Assembly: GCA_965217205.1 (NCBI GenBank)
Contig: OZ244254.1
Coordinates: 3,100,001 to 3,164,000, forward strand
Direction of reading: 5' to 3'
DNA: 64,000 nucleotides
Origin: Maricaulis sp947259345
Lineage (GTDB): Bacteria > Pseudomonadota > Alphaproteobacteria > Caulobacterales > Maricaulaceae
Part shown: in pieces, positions 46,468-54,627 of the stretch
Numbering within the stretch: position 1 is the stretch's first letter
Layout: each line of letters starts with the position of its first letter
Translations under genes and position numbers: made by a program
The notes under the pieces: model-generated
What the model was told of the DNA's origin: nothing
Seen by the model: only the letters and a program-made list of their open reading frames with translations
Database searches by the model: none

Positions 46468-46528
46468 GGCCCGGCCCCGCGCTCGGTAAGACGCTTGTCC
46501 CTGTTCGTCTTTCCCGCAAGGCCCTCCC

Positions 46529-47566
46529 ATGAGTGACACGCCCACCAATTACAAAGGTCCGCAACGCGTCCTGTCCGGCATGCAGCCGACCGGTCGCCTG
46601 CATCTCGGCAATTATCTGGGCGCCCTGAAGAATTGGGTGGAGCTGCAGAAGGACGCATCGCGCGAGTGCTTCTACTGCGTCGTCGACATGCACGCGATCA
46701 CCATGCCGCATGATCCTGCCACCCTGCCGGATGCTGTACGCTCCGCTGCCGCGGCCTATATAGCGGCCGGTGTCGATCCGGAGAAAAGCGCGATCTTTGC
46801 CCAGTCTGCGGTGCCGGCCCATGCCGAAATGGCCTGGATTCTCAATTGTGTGGCTCGTCTGGGCTGGCTCGAGCGAATGACCCAGTTCAAGGACAAAGCC
46901 GGCAAGGACAAGGAGCGGGCTTCGGTCGGTCTTTTCACCTATCCGGTACTCCAGGCCGCCGACATCCTTGTCTACAAGGCGACGCAAGTGCCGGTCGGTG
47001 AGGACCAGAAGCAGCATCTCGAATTGTGCCGTGACATCGCTGCCCGCTTCAATCGCGATTTCGGCAAGGGTGAGGCGGTTTTCCCGCTGACCGAGCCGCT
47101 GATACAGGGGCCGGGCGCGCGCATTATGAGCCTGCGGGACGGGACGTCGAAAATGTCGAAGTCGGACGTTTCGGACAATTCGCGCATCAATCTGGAAGAT
47201 GATGCCGACATGATCGCCCGCAAGATCAAGAAGGCCAAAACCGATCCGGAGCCGCTGCCCGCGACGGTCGAAGAATTGGAGGGTCGTGCCGAAGCGTCCA
47301 ACCTTGTCGGCATTTATGCGGCGCTCTCGGGGCAGACCAAGGCGGATGTGCTGGCAGAGTTTGGCGGTCAGGGATTCGGGGCCTTCAAGCCGGCGCTGGC
47401 CGATGTGGCCGTGCAGTATCTGGCCCCGATCTCGGACGAATATCGCCGCCTGATCTCCGACAAGGCCGAGATTGATCGCATGTTGACCAAGGGCGCTGAG
47501 CGCGCGCGTGCAGTCGCACAGCCCGTCGTGGACGAGACCAAGAAGACCGTCGGTTTCTGGGGCTAG
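46529..47566 (+). CDS. trpS: Tryptophanyl-tRNA synthetase
   Basis: Class I aminoacyl-tRNA synthetase charging tRNA-Trp. The 345-residue product has the HIGH-type motif as His25-Leu26-Gly27-Asn28 (PTGRLHLGNYLGALKNW) and the KMSKS loop at about 208-212 (GTSKMSKSD). VPVGEDQKQHLELCRDIA is also diagnostic. Full length. It is the end of the glnD-murJ-trpS series before the copper-type genes. Confidence 0.97.
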   Translation: MSDTPTNYKGPQRVLSGMQPTGRLHLGNYLGALKNWVELQKDASRECFYCVVDMHAITMPHDPATLPDAVRSAAAAYIAAGVDPEKSAIFAQSAVPAHAEMAWILNCVARLGWLERMTQFKDKAGKDKERASVGLFTYPVLQAADILVYKATQVPVGEDQKQHLELCRDIAARFNRDFGKGEAVFPLTEPLIQGPGARIMSLRDGTSKMSKSDVSDNSRINLEDDADMIARKIKKAKTDPEPLPATVEELEGRAEASNLVGIYAALSGQTKADVLAEFGGQGFGAFKPALADVAVQYLAPISDEYRRLISDKAEIDRMLTKGAERARAVAQPVVDETKKTVGFWG

Positions 47567-47615
47567 CTCATTTGCCGCACTCCTCAAGCGTGAGCGGATC
47601 GGCTAGGGCCACATC

Positions 47616-48029
47616 ATGAACTGGCATCAACTGCGAACCGGTCTTCTGGGCCTGGTGCTCGTCTGGAGCGCGCTCTTCCCCTTCGCGGCGGAGGCGATGG
47701 CGCGTGTCAGTGGCGATGAGGGCTGGCTGCTCTGTGCGCCCCAAGTGCGCGGTGAGCTGAGCAGCGAAGATGCGGCCAATCTCGCCTTCCTGGCTGAATT
47801 ATCGGATCAATCGGCGGCAGATGACGCCGCTACGCCGGCATCGGTTTGCGATGATTGCCTGACCTGTCCCCTTCTCGCGCTGCCGACCCCGGCGCTCACC
47901 GAGCTGGCTCAGCCGGACGCGCATGCCGTCACACAGGATCGGCGTACCGGCCTACTGGCCGCCACCCAAAGACCTCGCCTGCGACCGGAAGCGCGAGCTC
48001 CACCTCGCCTGGATCACACGACAGTCTGA
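47616..48029 (+). CDS. DUF2946-like small exported protein
   Basis: A 137-residue protein with an N-terminal hydrophobic signal or anchor (LLGLVLVWSALFPFAAEAMA), a short helical middle and a cysteine group VCDDCLTCPLL, then a basic proline-rich tail. Hydrophobic start, central C-x2-C and position before copper-type genes fit DUF2946, a family often found in copper clusters. The family call is tentative. It starts 49 nt after trpS, and the outer-membrane gene follows 51 nt later. Confidence 0.6.
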   Translation: MNWHQLRTGLLGLVLVWSALFPFAAEAMARVSGDEGWLLCAPQVRGELSSEDAANLAFLAELSDQSAADDAATPASVCDDCLTCPLLALPTPALTELAQPDAHAVTQDRRTGLLAATQRPRLRPEARAPPRLDHTTV

Positions 48030-48080
48030 TTGTGATCCCGGCCGACGCTGATGGTGTGGCCACAAATAGCGAGAAATTTC

Positions 48081-49151
48081 ATGAAGAAGCTGATGATGTC
48101 GGGCGCTCTGGCGCTCGTGTTGAGCGCGCCTGCCTGGGCGCATGAACCGGATGCAGTTCGCGCTGATGCCCATGCGCCGATCGGCGTGATGGGTGACCAC
48201 ACCCATGAGGCGGGCGAATGGATGTTCTCCTATCGCTTCATGCGTATGGCGATGGTGGGAAACCGGGTCGGCCGCACCTCTCTAACGCCGCAAGAGATCG
48301 TGACCTCCATTCCCAATGTGCACGGCATGCCGCCCATGCTGCGCGTCGTGCCGGATCGCATGACGATGGACATGCACATGTTCGGCGCGATGTATGCGCC
48401 CAATGACCGGGTCACCCTGATGGCGATGGTCAATTATCTCCAGAACGAGATGGATCACATCACCTTCGCCGGCATGATGGGCGATACCGAGCTTGGGCGT
48501 TTCACGACACGCAGTACGGGTTTCGGTGATGTGAAACTCTCGGCCTTGGTCGATGTGCTCGATACAGGCGCGACGCGGCTCAATATTCGAGCCGGCCTGT
48601 CACTTCCCACCGGGTCGATTGACGAGACGGCCCGGGTCTTCACGCCCATGGGCACAACGCCGGTCATGACCATGCCCTATGCCATGCAGCTGGGCTCGGG
48701 CACGATCGATCCCACCCTGGGTGCGACACTGACCCACGCTTCCGGTCACTGGAGCTGGGGCGGTCAGGCCGTTGCGACCCTGCGGGTCGACGACAATGAT
48801 GCGGGATACCGGCTCGGCGATGAAGTGTCCGCGACCGGCTGGGTCGGCTGGTCACCGCGTCCCGACTGGGCCTTTTTCGGGCGATTGGAGGGGAGTTCCA
48901 CGGGCCGGATCGAGGGCGCAGACAGTCGCATCGCTCCGCCCATCCAAACCGGGAATCCGGCATTCTATGGCGGCGAAACCCTGTCGGCCTCCCTGGGCGT
49001 GAACTGGGTCGGGCAAGCGGGCAGCCTGCGCGGCCAGCGCCTGGCGGCTGAATTGTCGCGTCCTGTTTATCAGGACCTCAACGGTCCGCAGATGGAGACC
49101 GACTGGACGCTCATACTGGGATGGCAATACGCTTGGGGTGGCGCGCAATAG
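48081..49151 (+). CDS. Methionine-rich outer-membrane beta-barrel protein
   Basis: A 356-residue protein with a cleavable signal peptide (MKKLMMSGALALVLSAPAWA) and alternating beta-strand-like sequence ending in an aromatic strand (WTLILGWQYAWGGAQ), as expected of an outer-membrane barrel. It is unusually rich in Met and His early on (YRFMRMAMVGN, PDRMTMDMHMFGAMYAPNDR). With DUF2946-like and PCu(A)C genes on either side, a role in copper handling is the best guess; the exact function is unknown. ATG at 48081 chosen because it starts the signal peptide. Confidence 0.78.
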   Translation: MKKLMMSGALALVLSAPAWAHEPDAVRADAHAPIGVMGDHTHEAGEWMFSYRFMRMAMVGNRVGRTSLTPQEIVTSIPNVHGMPPMLRVVPDRMTMDMHMFGAMYAPNDRVTLMAMVNYLQNEMDHITFAGMMGDTELGRFTTRSTGFGDVKLSALVDVLDTGATRLNIRAGLSLPTGSIDETARVFTPMGTTPVMTMPYAMQLGSGTIDPTLGATLTHASGHWSWGGQAVATLRVDDNDAGYRLGDEVSATGWVGWSPRPDWAFFGRLEGSSTGRIEGADSRIAPPIQTGNPAFYGGETLSASLGVNWVGQAGSLRGQRLAAELSRPVYQDLNGPQMETDWTLILGWQYAWGGAQ

Positions 49152-49179
49152 CGCCCCCTCCTTCACGAGGATGAACAAC

Positions 49180-49725
49180 ATGAAAATGCATTTTCTCTTG
49201 CCCGCCATCGGGCTTGCTGTGACGGCTTGCGGTGTCGGCTCCGATCCGGTTGAACCGGACGCCGGTCACCATGCAGACGGTGCCATGCATGCAATGGATG
49301 ACGCTATGCAAAGCCCGTTGCCGGATGATGGGGTCATGCCGGTCGTGGATATTCGTACGGCCTGGATACGTCCGCATCCGCAGGGCCGCGATGTCACGGC
49401 GGCCTATTTCCAGGCCGTGCTGACCGAGGGTCATGCCGACCGTCTGGTGGCTGCGCAGATCGACGGCGCGAGTCGCGTCGAGATGCACGGTCATACAATG
49501 GACGACCAGGGCATGATGCGGATGCGTCCGGTGGGGCCTCAGGACCTGGACGACACCGGTCCACTCGTCTTCGCTCCGGCCGGCCTGCACCTGATGGTGC
49601 ATGGCCTGGCGCCCGTTGCGGAGGGTGACCAGGTCGCAGGCACGCTTGTGTTTGAACGCGCGGGCGCGGTGCCAGTCCGTTTCGCCGTTCAGCCCATGGC
49701 ACCCATGGCAGACGACGAAAACTAG
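49180..49725 (+). CDS. PCu(A)C-type periplasmic copper chaperone, lipoprotein form
   Basis: A 181-residue protein with a lipobox-like end to its signal (LAVTAC), a His/Met-rich linker (HHADGAMHAMDDAMQS), and a DUF461/PCu(A)C domain: AWIRPHPQGRDVTAAYFQAV, then VEMHGHTMDDQGMMRMRPV, then HLMVHGL. The Met102/His103 and later His/Met residues match the H(M)-X10-M-X21-H-X-M copper-binding pattern. Such chaperones deliver Cu(I) to the CuA or CuB site of cytochrome oxidase. The ATG at 49180 has GAGG 9 nt upstream. Confidence 0.85.
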   Translation: MKMHFLLPAIGLAVTACGVGSDPVEPDAGHHADGAMHAMDDAMQSPLPDDGVMPVVDIRTAWIRPHPQGRDVTAAYFQAVLTEGHADRLVAAQIDGASRVEMHGHTMDDQGMMRMRPVGPQDLDDTGPLVFAPAGLHLMVHGLAPVAEGDQVAGTLVFERAGAVPVRFAVQPMAPMADDEN

Positions 49726-49762
49726 GCGATTTGGCCGACGGTCCGGCGCGAATGTGAAAGGG

Positions 49763-50395
49763 TTAACGAGAAGTTACCGAACCCTCGTTTTCTGCCACAG
49801 CCGCGCCGGACTCGTCTGCCTGATCAGAAGATTCGTCCATTTTGGTGTCGATGTACCGGCCCGGATCATAGGCCTTAGGAGGCCGTGGCCAGAAAAGCCG
49901 CATCAACCAGAGTCCCAGTGCGATCGCCGGGATCATAACAAGCCCGATCGCGTTTTCGTCGATCAGGAAAAGCTTGGCGAAAAAGCTGGCGCCCACGAGG
50001 GCGAGCAAGCCGCCAAGCCCCGCCATGATGGAGAGAAAAGCCATCGACGAGCCTTCAATATATCGGACCGGGCCGGCCTGTTCAGCCAGGTCCCGGTGCA
50101 GCTCGCCCAGGAAGTCCCGGAAATCGCGGGCGTTCGCTTCCCATTGTCCGACGCCGGCCCAACGCATCGAGCCGAAGGCGAGCTCGGTCCCGTCTTCTGC
50201 GCTCACGCGGCAGACGACCTGACTTTCACGACCGGCCATTTCGACCGCGAGCCGAACCTGTCGGACCCTGTCCAGCGGCAGGCTTCCGGTGGTCTCGCAG
50301 CCTTCGTCCTGCCATTGCAGGCGATTGTCATCGAGAAAATAAGTGCGTTGTGGCGTTCCGGCATTGCGGCGATCGGTCAGGGTTGTGGGGGGCAT
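49763..50395 (-). CDS. Hypothetical two-span membrane protein
   Basis: A 210-residue protein I do not recognise. The first ~115 residues look soluble, beta-rich and reminiscent of a PH-like fold (TYFLDDNRLQWQDEGCETTG). Two adjacent spans follow (about residues 115-137 and 147-168), then an acidic Ser/Glu-rich tail. It is convergent with the copper chaperone gene and divergent from the Usp gene. No enzymatic motif is seen. Confidence 0.72.
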   Translation of the reverse strand: MPPTTLTDRRNAGTPQRTYFLDDNRLQWQDEGCETTGSLPLDRVRQVRLAVEMAGRESQVVCRVSAEDGTELAFGSMRWAGVGQWEANARDFRDFLGELHRDLAEQAGPVRYIEGSSMAFLSIMAGLGGLLALVGASFFAKLFLIDENAIGLVMIPAIALGLWLMRLFWPRPPKAYDPGRYIDTKMDESSDQADESGAAVAENEGSVTSR

Positions 50396-50466
50396 CGGTC
50401 TTCCTTTCCGGGCCCGGTTAGCATGAATGTCTGGACGTGTCCTTCTGCAGGCGTCAAACTCACACC

Positions 50467-50943
50467 ATGCCGCAAAGCTCGCGCAAATTTCTTGTCGTCG
50501 CAGACGACAGCTCCGAGTGCCGGACAGCGCTCTATTTCGCTGCGCGTCGAGCCCAGGCGACCGGCGCTCATGTTGCCATCTTGGCGACTCATGAGCCAGG
50601 TGATTTCAGTCACTGGATCGGTGTCGCGGAGACGGCCAAGCGTGAAGCGGAAGGCGCCGCGGAAGCGCTTCTGGAATCCATGGCAGAGGACGCCGAGGCG
50701 GTCACTGGCGAGCGGCCCGAACTCCTCCTTCGGGAAGGAGACCGACGAACGGTTCTGTCTGAACTGTTGGAAGAGGATCCGTTGATTTCGCTGCTGGTGC
50801 TTGCGGCCTCTCCAAACGGCGAAGGTCCTGGCCCTCTGGTGACTGCGCTATCACGTGCCAAGGGGCTTTTCACAGGCCGAGCTGTTCCCGTCACAGTCGT
50901 TCCCGGTGATATGGAGCAATCGGAAATCGACGCGCTCGTCTGA
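50467..50943 (+). CDS. Universal stress protein (UspA family)
   Basis: A 158-residue single-domain Usp. It has the start KFLVVADDSSECRTALYFAARRA, a central LLVLAASPNGEGPG in place of the usual G-x2-G-x9-G(S/T) nucleotide loop, and the closing strand VPVTVVP. The ATP-binding glycines are only partly conserved, so binding is uncertain. Usp upstream of nfuA is common in this group. ATG at 50467 chosen; a frame 10 codons longer is open. Confidence 0.85.
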   Translation: MPQSSRKFLVVADDSSECRTALYFAARRAQATGAHVAILATHEPGDFSHWIGVAETAKREAEGAAEALLESMAEDAEAVTGERPELLLREGDRRTVLSELLEEDPLISLLVLAASPNGEGPGPLVTALSRAKGLFTGRAVPVTVVPGDMEQSEIDALV

Positions 50944-50946
50944 TAT

Positions 50947-50963
50947 CCACACATGTAGTGTGG
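50947..50963. repeat. 6-bp inverted repeat between usp and nfuA
   Basis: CCACAC and GTGTGG are perfect arms around ATGTA, 3 nt after the usp stop. It could be a weak hairpin at the end of usp or an operator for nfuA. Confidence 0.35.
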
Positions 50964-51011
50964 TTGAATGCGTCCGGAAAGAGCGCCAAGTGATCGGCAG
51001 GAGGCCCTGCC

Positions 51012-51575
51012 ATGTTTATCCAGACCGAAGCCACACCCAATCCGAATACGCTGAAATTCCTGCCCGGCCGCGAAATTGCGCCCGATGGACCGCGTGAATT
51101 CGAGAATGAGGAAGACGCGGCCGGGGCGCCGCTGGCAGCTGATCTCTTCCTGATCGACGGCGTGTCGGGTGTTTTCTTCGGCGAGGATTTCATCGCTGTC
51201 ACCAAGACCGACGCCTATGAGTGGGACCATATCAAGCCCTTCCTGCTCGGCGCGATCATGGACGGGCTTCAGTCTGGTCGTCCGCTGCTGGGTGCGGCGA
51301 TCAATGAAAGCGGGCACGCCAATTACTCCGGCGAGAATGCGAGTCTGGTGAAGGAAATCATCGAACTGATTGACACGCGCGTCCGTCCGGCGGTCGCGCA
51401 GGATGGCGGCGATATTCTCTTCCACTCCTACCTCTCCGACAGTGGTATCGTGCGCCTCAAAATGCGCGGGGCCTGCGCAGGCTGCCCGTCTTCGACGATG
51501 ACGCTCAAGTCCGGCATCGAGAATCTGCTCAAGCACTACATTCCGGAAATCCAGGCCGTCGAGGCCGTGGAATAG
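51012..51575 (+). CDS. nfuA: NfuA-type iron-sulfur cluster carrier
   Basis: Carries and delivers Fe-S clusters to target enzymes. The 187-residue product has the Nfu N-terminal domain (MFIQTEATPNPNTLKFLPGR) and a NifU-type C-terminal domain with VRPAVAQDGGDILFHSYL and the cluster-binding CAGCPSS (C-x2-C). This domain order is the mitochondrial/alphaproteobacterial Nfu1 type. Likely clients in this window include MiaB and HemW, both Fe-S proteins. Confidence 0.93.
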   Translation: MFIQTEATPNPNTLKFLPGREIAPDGPREFENEEDAAGAPLAADLFLIDGVSGVFFGEDFIAVTKTDAYEWDHIKPFLLGAIMDGLQSGRPLLGAAINESGHANYSGENASLVKEIIELIDTRVRPAVAQDGGDILFHSYLSDSGIVRLKMRGACAGCPSSTMTLKSGIENLLKHYIPEIQAVEAVE

Positions 51576-51614
51576 GGCGTCGCGCGTGCCGCGAATATCC
51601 TTATAACGGGCGCC

Positions 51615-52256
51615 ATGAGCTGGTTGGCGATTGATACGACAGGGGCGAATTGCACCGTGGCATTGCGGTTGCCGGACGGGGCGGAGCATGTGCAGAGCGA
51701 CCCGATCGGCCGCGGCCATGCCGAGCGTCTCGCGCCCATGGTGGAAAGCCTTTTAGAGCAGGCCGGGATCAATCCAGCGACGCTTACCCGGATCGGCGTG
51801 ACCACCGGGCCGGGGAGCTTTGCCGGCACCCGCGTCGGGGTCGCCTTTGCGCGCGGCCTCGCGCTGGCCTGCCAAGCCGACTGTATCGGCCTCTCCAATC
51901 TTGCAATCCTGGCCCGTCAGGCCGGACCGCGTCCGGCGCTCGCCGTCATGCATGACGCCAAGCGTGGCGAAGTCATTCTTCAGGTCTGGCGAGATGGCAA
52001 GGCCGAAAGTCCTGAACGCTGTCCAGTGGACGGTTTGGAGGTGCGTATCGGCGAACTCGGTGGACGCGATTGTGTCATCACCGGTTCCGGTGCCCGCCAC
52101 GCCGGATCCGGGTTCGACGACCTCGGGATCGAAACTCTGGATCCTGTGACCCTTCTGACCATGACCGGTGAGTTGGCCTCGGCGGATTCTCCCCCTATAC
52201 CCTTCTATGCTCGTCCGCCGGACGCGAAGCTCCCGGGCGGGGTCGATCCAGCATGA
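51615..52256 (+). CDS. tsaB: tRNA N6-threonylcarbamoyladenosine complex subunit TsaB
   Basis: Scaffold protein of the complex that makes t6A37 in ANN-reading tRNAs. The 213-residue product has MSWLAIDTTGANCTVALRLP, GVTTGPGSFAGTRVGVAFAR and an actin-like ATPase fold typical of TsaB/YeaZ. Its stop overlaps the rimI start (ATGA). tsaD is not in the window. Confidence 0.94.
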   Translation: MSWLAIDTTGANCTVALRLPDGAEHVQSDPIGRGHAERLAPMVESLLEQAGINPATLTRIGVTTGPGSFAGTRVGVAFARGLALACQADCIGLSNLAILARQAGPRPALAVMHDAKRGEVILQVWRDGKAESPERCPVDGLEVRIGELGGRDCVITGSGARHAGSGFDDLGIETLDPVTLLTMTGELASADSPPIPFYARPPDAKLPGGVDPA

Positions 52257-52714
52257 AAATCGCGCCGGAAGCGGTCTGGGCATCCAGTGCCGCCAAACTG
52301 GCCGGCCTGCATAGGCAATGCTTTGCGCAAGCCTGGTCAGAAGCGGAGTTTGCCTCGCTTCTCAATCTGCCGGGCTGTACTGGCTGGGTCTGCCGTGATG
52401 CAGGACGTTTTGTGGCGCTCGCGCTTTTCCGTCAGGCTCTGGACGAGGCCGAGCTTCTGACGCTCGCCACTCATCCCGATTATCGCCGATCAGGCCATGC
52501 TGACGTGCTGCTGACATGCGGGGAGAAGGCGCTTTTCGATCAGGGTGTTGAGCGGGTTTTCCTGGAAGTATCAACGGCCAACCCCGGAGCGCTCGCACTC
52601 TATGCACGAACCGGATATGGCGAGATCGCTCGCCGCCCGGCCTATTATCGGGACGGGAGTGATGCGCTGGTGCTTGAAAAATGGCTGCGGAAAGATGGAC
52701 AGACCGCCCCTTGA
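52253..52714 (+). CDS. rimI: Ribosomal-protein-alanine acetyltransferase RimI
   Basis: GNAT-family N-acetyltransferase; RimI acetylates the N-terminal alanine of ribosomal protein bS18. The 153-residue product has LLTLATHPDYRRSGHADVLL (acetyl-CoA binding region with the R-x2-G-x-G/A pattern) and FLEVSTANPGALALYARTGY. The second glycine of the usual Q/R-x2-G-x-G/A is replaced by His-Ala, a slight variation. It overlaps tsaB by 4 nt. Confidence 0.9.
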   Translation: MKIAPEAVWASSAAKLAGLHRQCFAQAWSEAEFASLLNLPGCTGWVCRDAGRFVALALFRQALDEAELLTLATHPDYRRSGHADVLLTCGEKALFDQGVERVFLEVSTANPGALALYARTGYGEIARRPAYYRDGSDALVLEKWLRKDGQTAP

Positions 52715-52750
52715 GCGCCTATTTCTCGTCCAACACAAAGGGGATTCAGC

Positions 52751-53170
52751 ATGCCGGACCGGATCGAGAAGCTTTGCGTTGCCAAAGGGCTGCGGATGAC
52801 CGACCAGCGTCGGGTCATCGCCCGTGTCTTGTCGCAGTCTGATGACCACCCTGATGCCGAGGAATTGCATCGTCGCGCGTCCGAGGAGGATCCGCGGATC
52901 TCGCTGGCGACGGTGTACCGCACGGTGCGACTGTTCGAAGAGGCCGGCATCATCGAGCGCCATGATTTCCGCGACGGAAGGTCGCGCTATGAGGAAGTCG
53001 GCGACGAGCACCATGACCATCTCATCGATCTAAAGTCCGGTGAAGTCATCGAGTTCGTCAATGAAGAGATCGAGCGACTGCAAGAGGCGATCGCGCGCAA
53101 GCTGGGCTACAAGCTTGTCGATCACCGGCTCGAACTCTACGGCGTACCGCTCAAGAGCGCCGAGGACTAG
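52751..53170 (+). CDS. fur: Fur-family metal-responsive regulator
   Basis: A 139-residue regulator with the winged helix (RMTDQRRVIARVLSQSDDHP, ISLATVYRTVRLFEEAGII) and dimerisation/metal domain. The metal ligands of Fur are visible: His in DDHPDAEEL, and EEVGDEHHDHLI. It lacks the C-terminal cysteine motif of E. coli Fur, as do many alphaproteobacterial members. Fur or the manganese-type Mur are both possible. The order rimI-fur-miaB is widespread in alphaproteobacteria, favouring the general Fur. Confidence 0.9.
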   Translation: MPDRIEKLCVAKGLRMTDQRRVIARVLSQSDDHPDAEELHRRASEEDPRISLATVYRTVRLFEEAGIIERHDFRDGRSRYEEVGDEHHDHLIDLKSGEVIEFVNEEIERLQEAIARKLGYKLVDHRLELYGVPLKSAED

Positions 53171-53212
53171 GCGCGCGGTCCGGCCCGGCCGGTCTGACAC
53201 CAAGGGATTGCC

Positions 53213-54487
53213 ATGACCGTCCGCCCGACCAGCCAACACGCGGTCGTCTTCATCTTCATTACGGTCCTGATCGACATGATCGGCTTTGGCCTGATCATAC
53301 CGGTCATGCCGGAACTCATTGAAGAGCTGACCGGATTGCAGGCGGATGATGCGGCGATCCTGGGCGCCTGGCTGATGGTGTCCTACGCCGCCATGCAATT
53401 CGTCTTCGCGCCAATTGTCGGCGGATTGTCCGATCGTTTCGGCCGCAAGCCTGTGCTGCTTGCCGCGCTGGCGGGTTTCACGATCGATTATGTGATCATG
53501 GGGTTTGCCCCGGTTTTCTGGCTTCTGCTGGTGGGGCGAATCCTGGCCGGCATCTTCGGGGCGAGTTATTCGACCGCGAATGCGTTCATCGCGGATATCA
53601 CGCCGCCGGAGCAGCGCGCTGCACGTTTCGGCCTGATCGGCGCGGCCTTTGGTGTCGGCTTCACGCTGGGGCCGGCAATCGGTGGCTTTCTGGGTGATAA
53701 TTTCGGGCCGCGTGCGCCCTTCTTCGCTGCGGCGATCCTTGCCGGGGCGAACTTTGTCTACGGCCTCATCGTCCTGCCGGAGACGCTGAAACCGGAAAAC
53801 CGGCGCAAATTTGATATCCGGCGCGCCAATCCGCTCGGTTCGCTGGTGCAGATGCGCAAACACCCGGCGGTACTGGTGTTGATGTGCGCCATCTTTCTCA
53901 TGCTTCTGGGGCATTCGGTCTATCCGGCGATCTGGTCCTACTACACCGATTTCAAATTCGGTTGGGGGCCGCGCGAAATCGGCCTGTCGCTCATGGCGGT
54001 CGGCCTGTCATCCGCTATCGTCCAGGGCGGATTGACCCGCATCCTGGTTCCCAAGCTCGGTGAATGGCGAGCGATCACGATCTCGCTCATCCTCGCGGTG
54101 ACGGCCTATGCGTTATACGGTTTCGCGACCACGGGCTGGATGGTCTACGCGATCATCGTGTTCGCTGCGCTTGGCGGGATAGGCCAGCCCGCGCTCCAGG
54201 GGGTGATGTCACGCATTGTCCCGCCCAATGCCCAGGGTGAGCTGCAGGGTGCCATGACCTCCTTGCAAAGCCTGTCGATGATCATCGGCCCGCTTGTGAT
54301 GTCGCGCATCTTCTCGCACTACTCCGAAGAGGGGGCTGCCGTGACTTTTCCGGGCGCCCCCTTCCTGCTCGCCTCGGCGCTGACGCTCATTGCCTTGATG
54401 ATCGGCCTGTCGGCGCGCCGCCATGATCCTGGCCCTGCGGTAAAACCGGCTGTGCCGCCAGCCCAGGCGACCGACCCGGCAGAATAG
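53213..54487 (+). CDS. MFS transporter, TetA-like
   Basis: A 424-residue, 12-span major facilitator. It resembles the class of TetA-type drug/proton antiporters: FITVLIDMIGFGLIIPVMPE in span 1 and the loop 2-3 motif GGLSDRFGRKPVLLAAL (G-x3-D-R-x-G-R-[RK]). Resistance to tetracycline cannot be assumed, since chromosomal members often export other compounds. It lies between fur and miaB; this position is not part of the usual conserved order. Confidence 0.88.
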   Translation: MTVRPTSQHAVVFIFITVLIDMIGFGLIIPVMPELIEELTGLQADDAAILGAWLMVSYAAMQFVFAPIVGGLSDRFGRKPVLLAALAGFTIDYVIMGFAPVFWLLLVGRILAGIFGASYSTANAFIADITPPEQRAARFGLIGAAFGVGFTLGPAIGGFLGDNFGPRAPFFAAAILAGANFVYGLIVLPETLKPENRRKFDIRRANPLGSLVQMRKHPAVLVLMCAIFLMLLGHSVYPAIWSYYTDFKFGWGPREIGLSLMAVGLSSAIVQGGLTRILVPKLGEWRAITISLILAVTAYALYGFATTGWMVYAIIVFAALGGIGQPALQGVMSRIVPPNAQGELQGAMTSLQSLSMIIGPLVMSRIFSHYSEEGAAVTFPGAPFLLASALTLIALMIGLSARRHDPGPAVKPAVPPAQATDPAE

Positions 54488-54599
54488 TCACGCTGTTCGC
54501 CGGATCGACTGGCAGGCCTTGCGTTCAGCCCCCATATCCATCATAACCCGCGCCTCCCCGGACCTGCCGAAAGCGGCGGGTCTGTTAGCAATGAGGTAG

Positions 54600-54618
54600 C
54601 GATCTGCCGAACAGATCG
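54600..54618 (+). repeat. 7-bp hairpin just ahead of the miaB ribosome-binding site
   Basis: CGATCTG and CAGATCG are perfect arms around CCGAA, ending 9 nt before the miaB ATG. In the mRNA it would form right at or over the ribosome-binding region (GAAGAA), so it could affect translation. Confidence 0.4.
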
Positions 54619-54627
54619 AAGAATTTC

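Noticed and set aside
49762..49777. TTAA-N7-TTAC resembling a CtrA site
   Set aside because: It lies at the overlapping 3' ends of convergent genes, not in a promoter, and includes the stop codon of the membrane-protein gene.
53213..54487. Acquired tetracycline-resistance gene
   Set aside because: The TetA-like motifs define a broad chromosomal efflux group, and no resistance-element context, repeats or composition change is seen.
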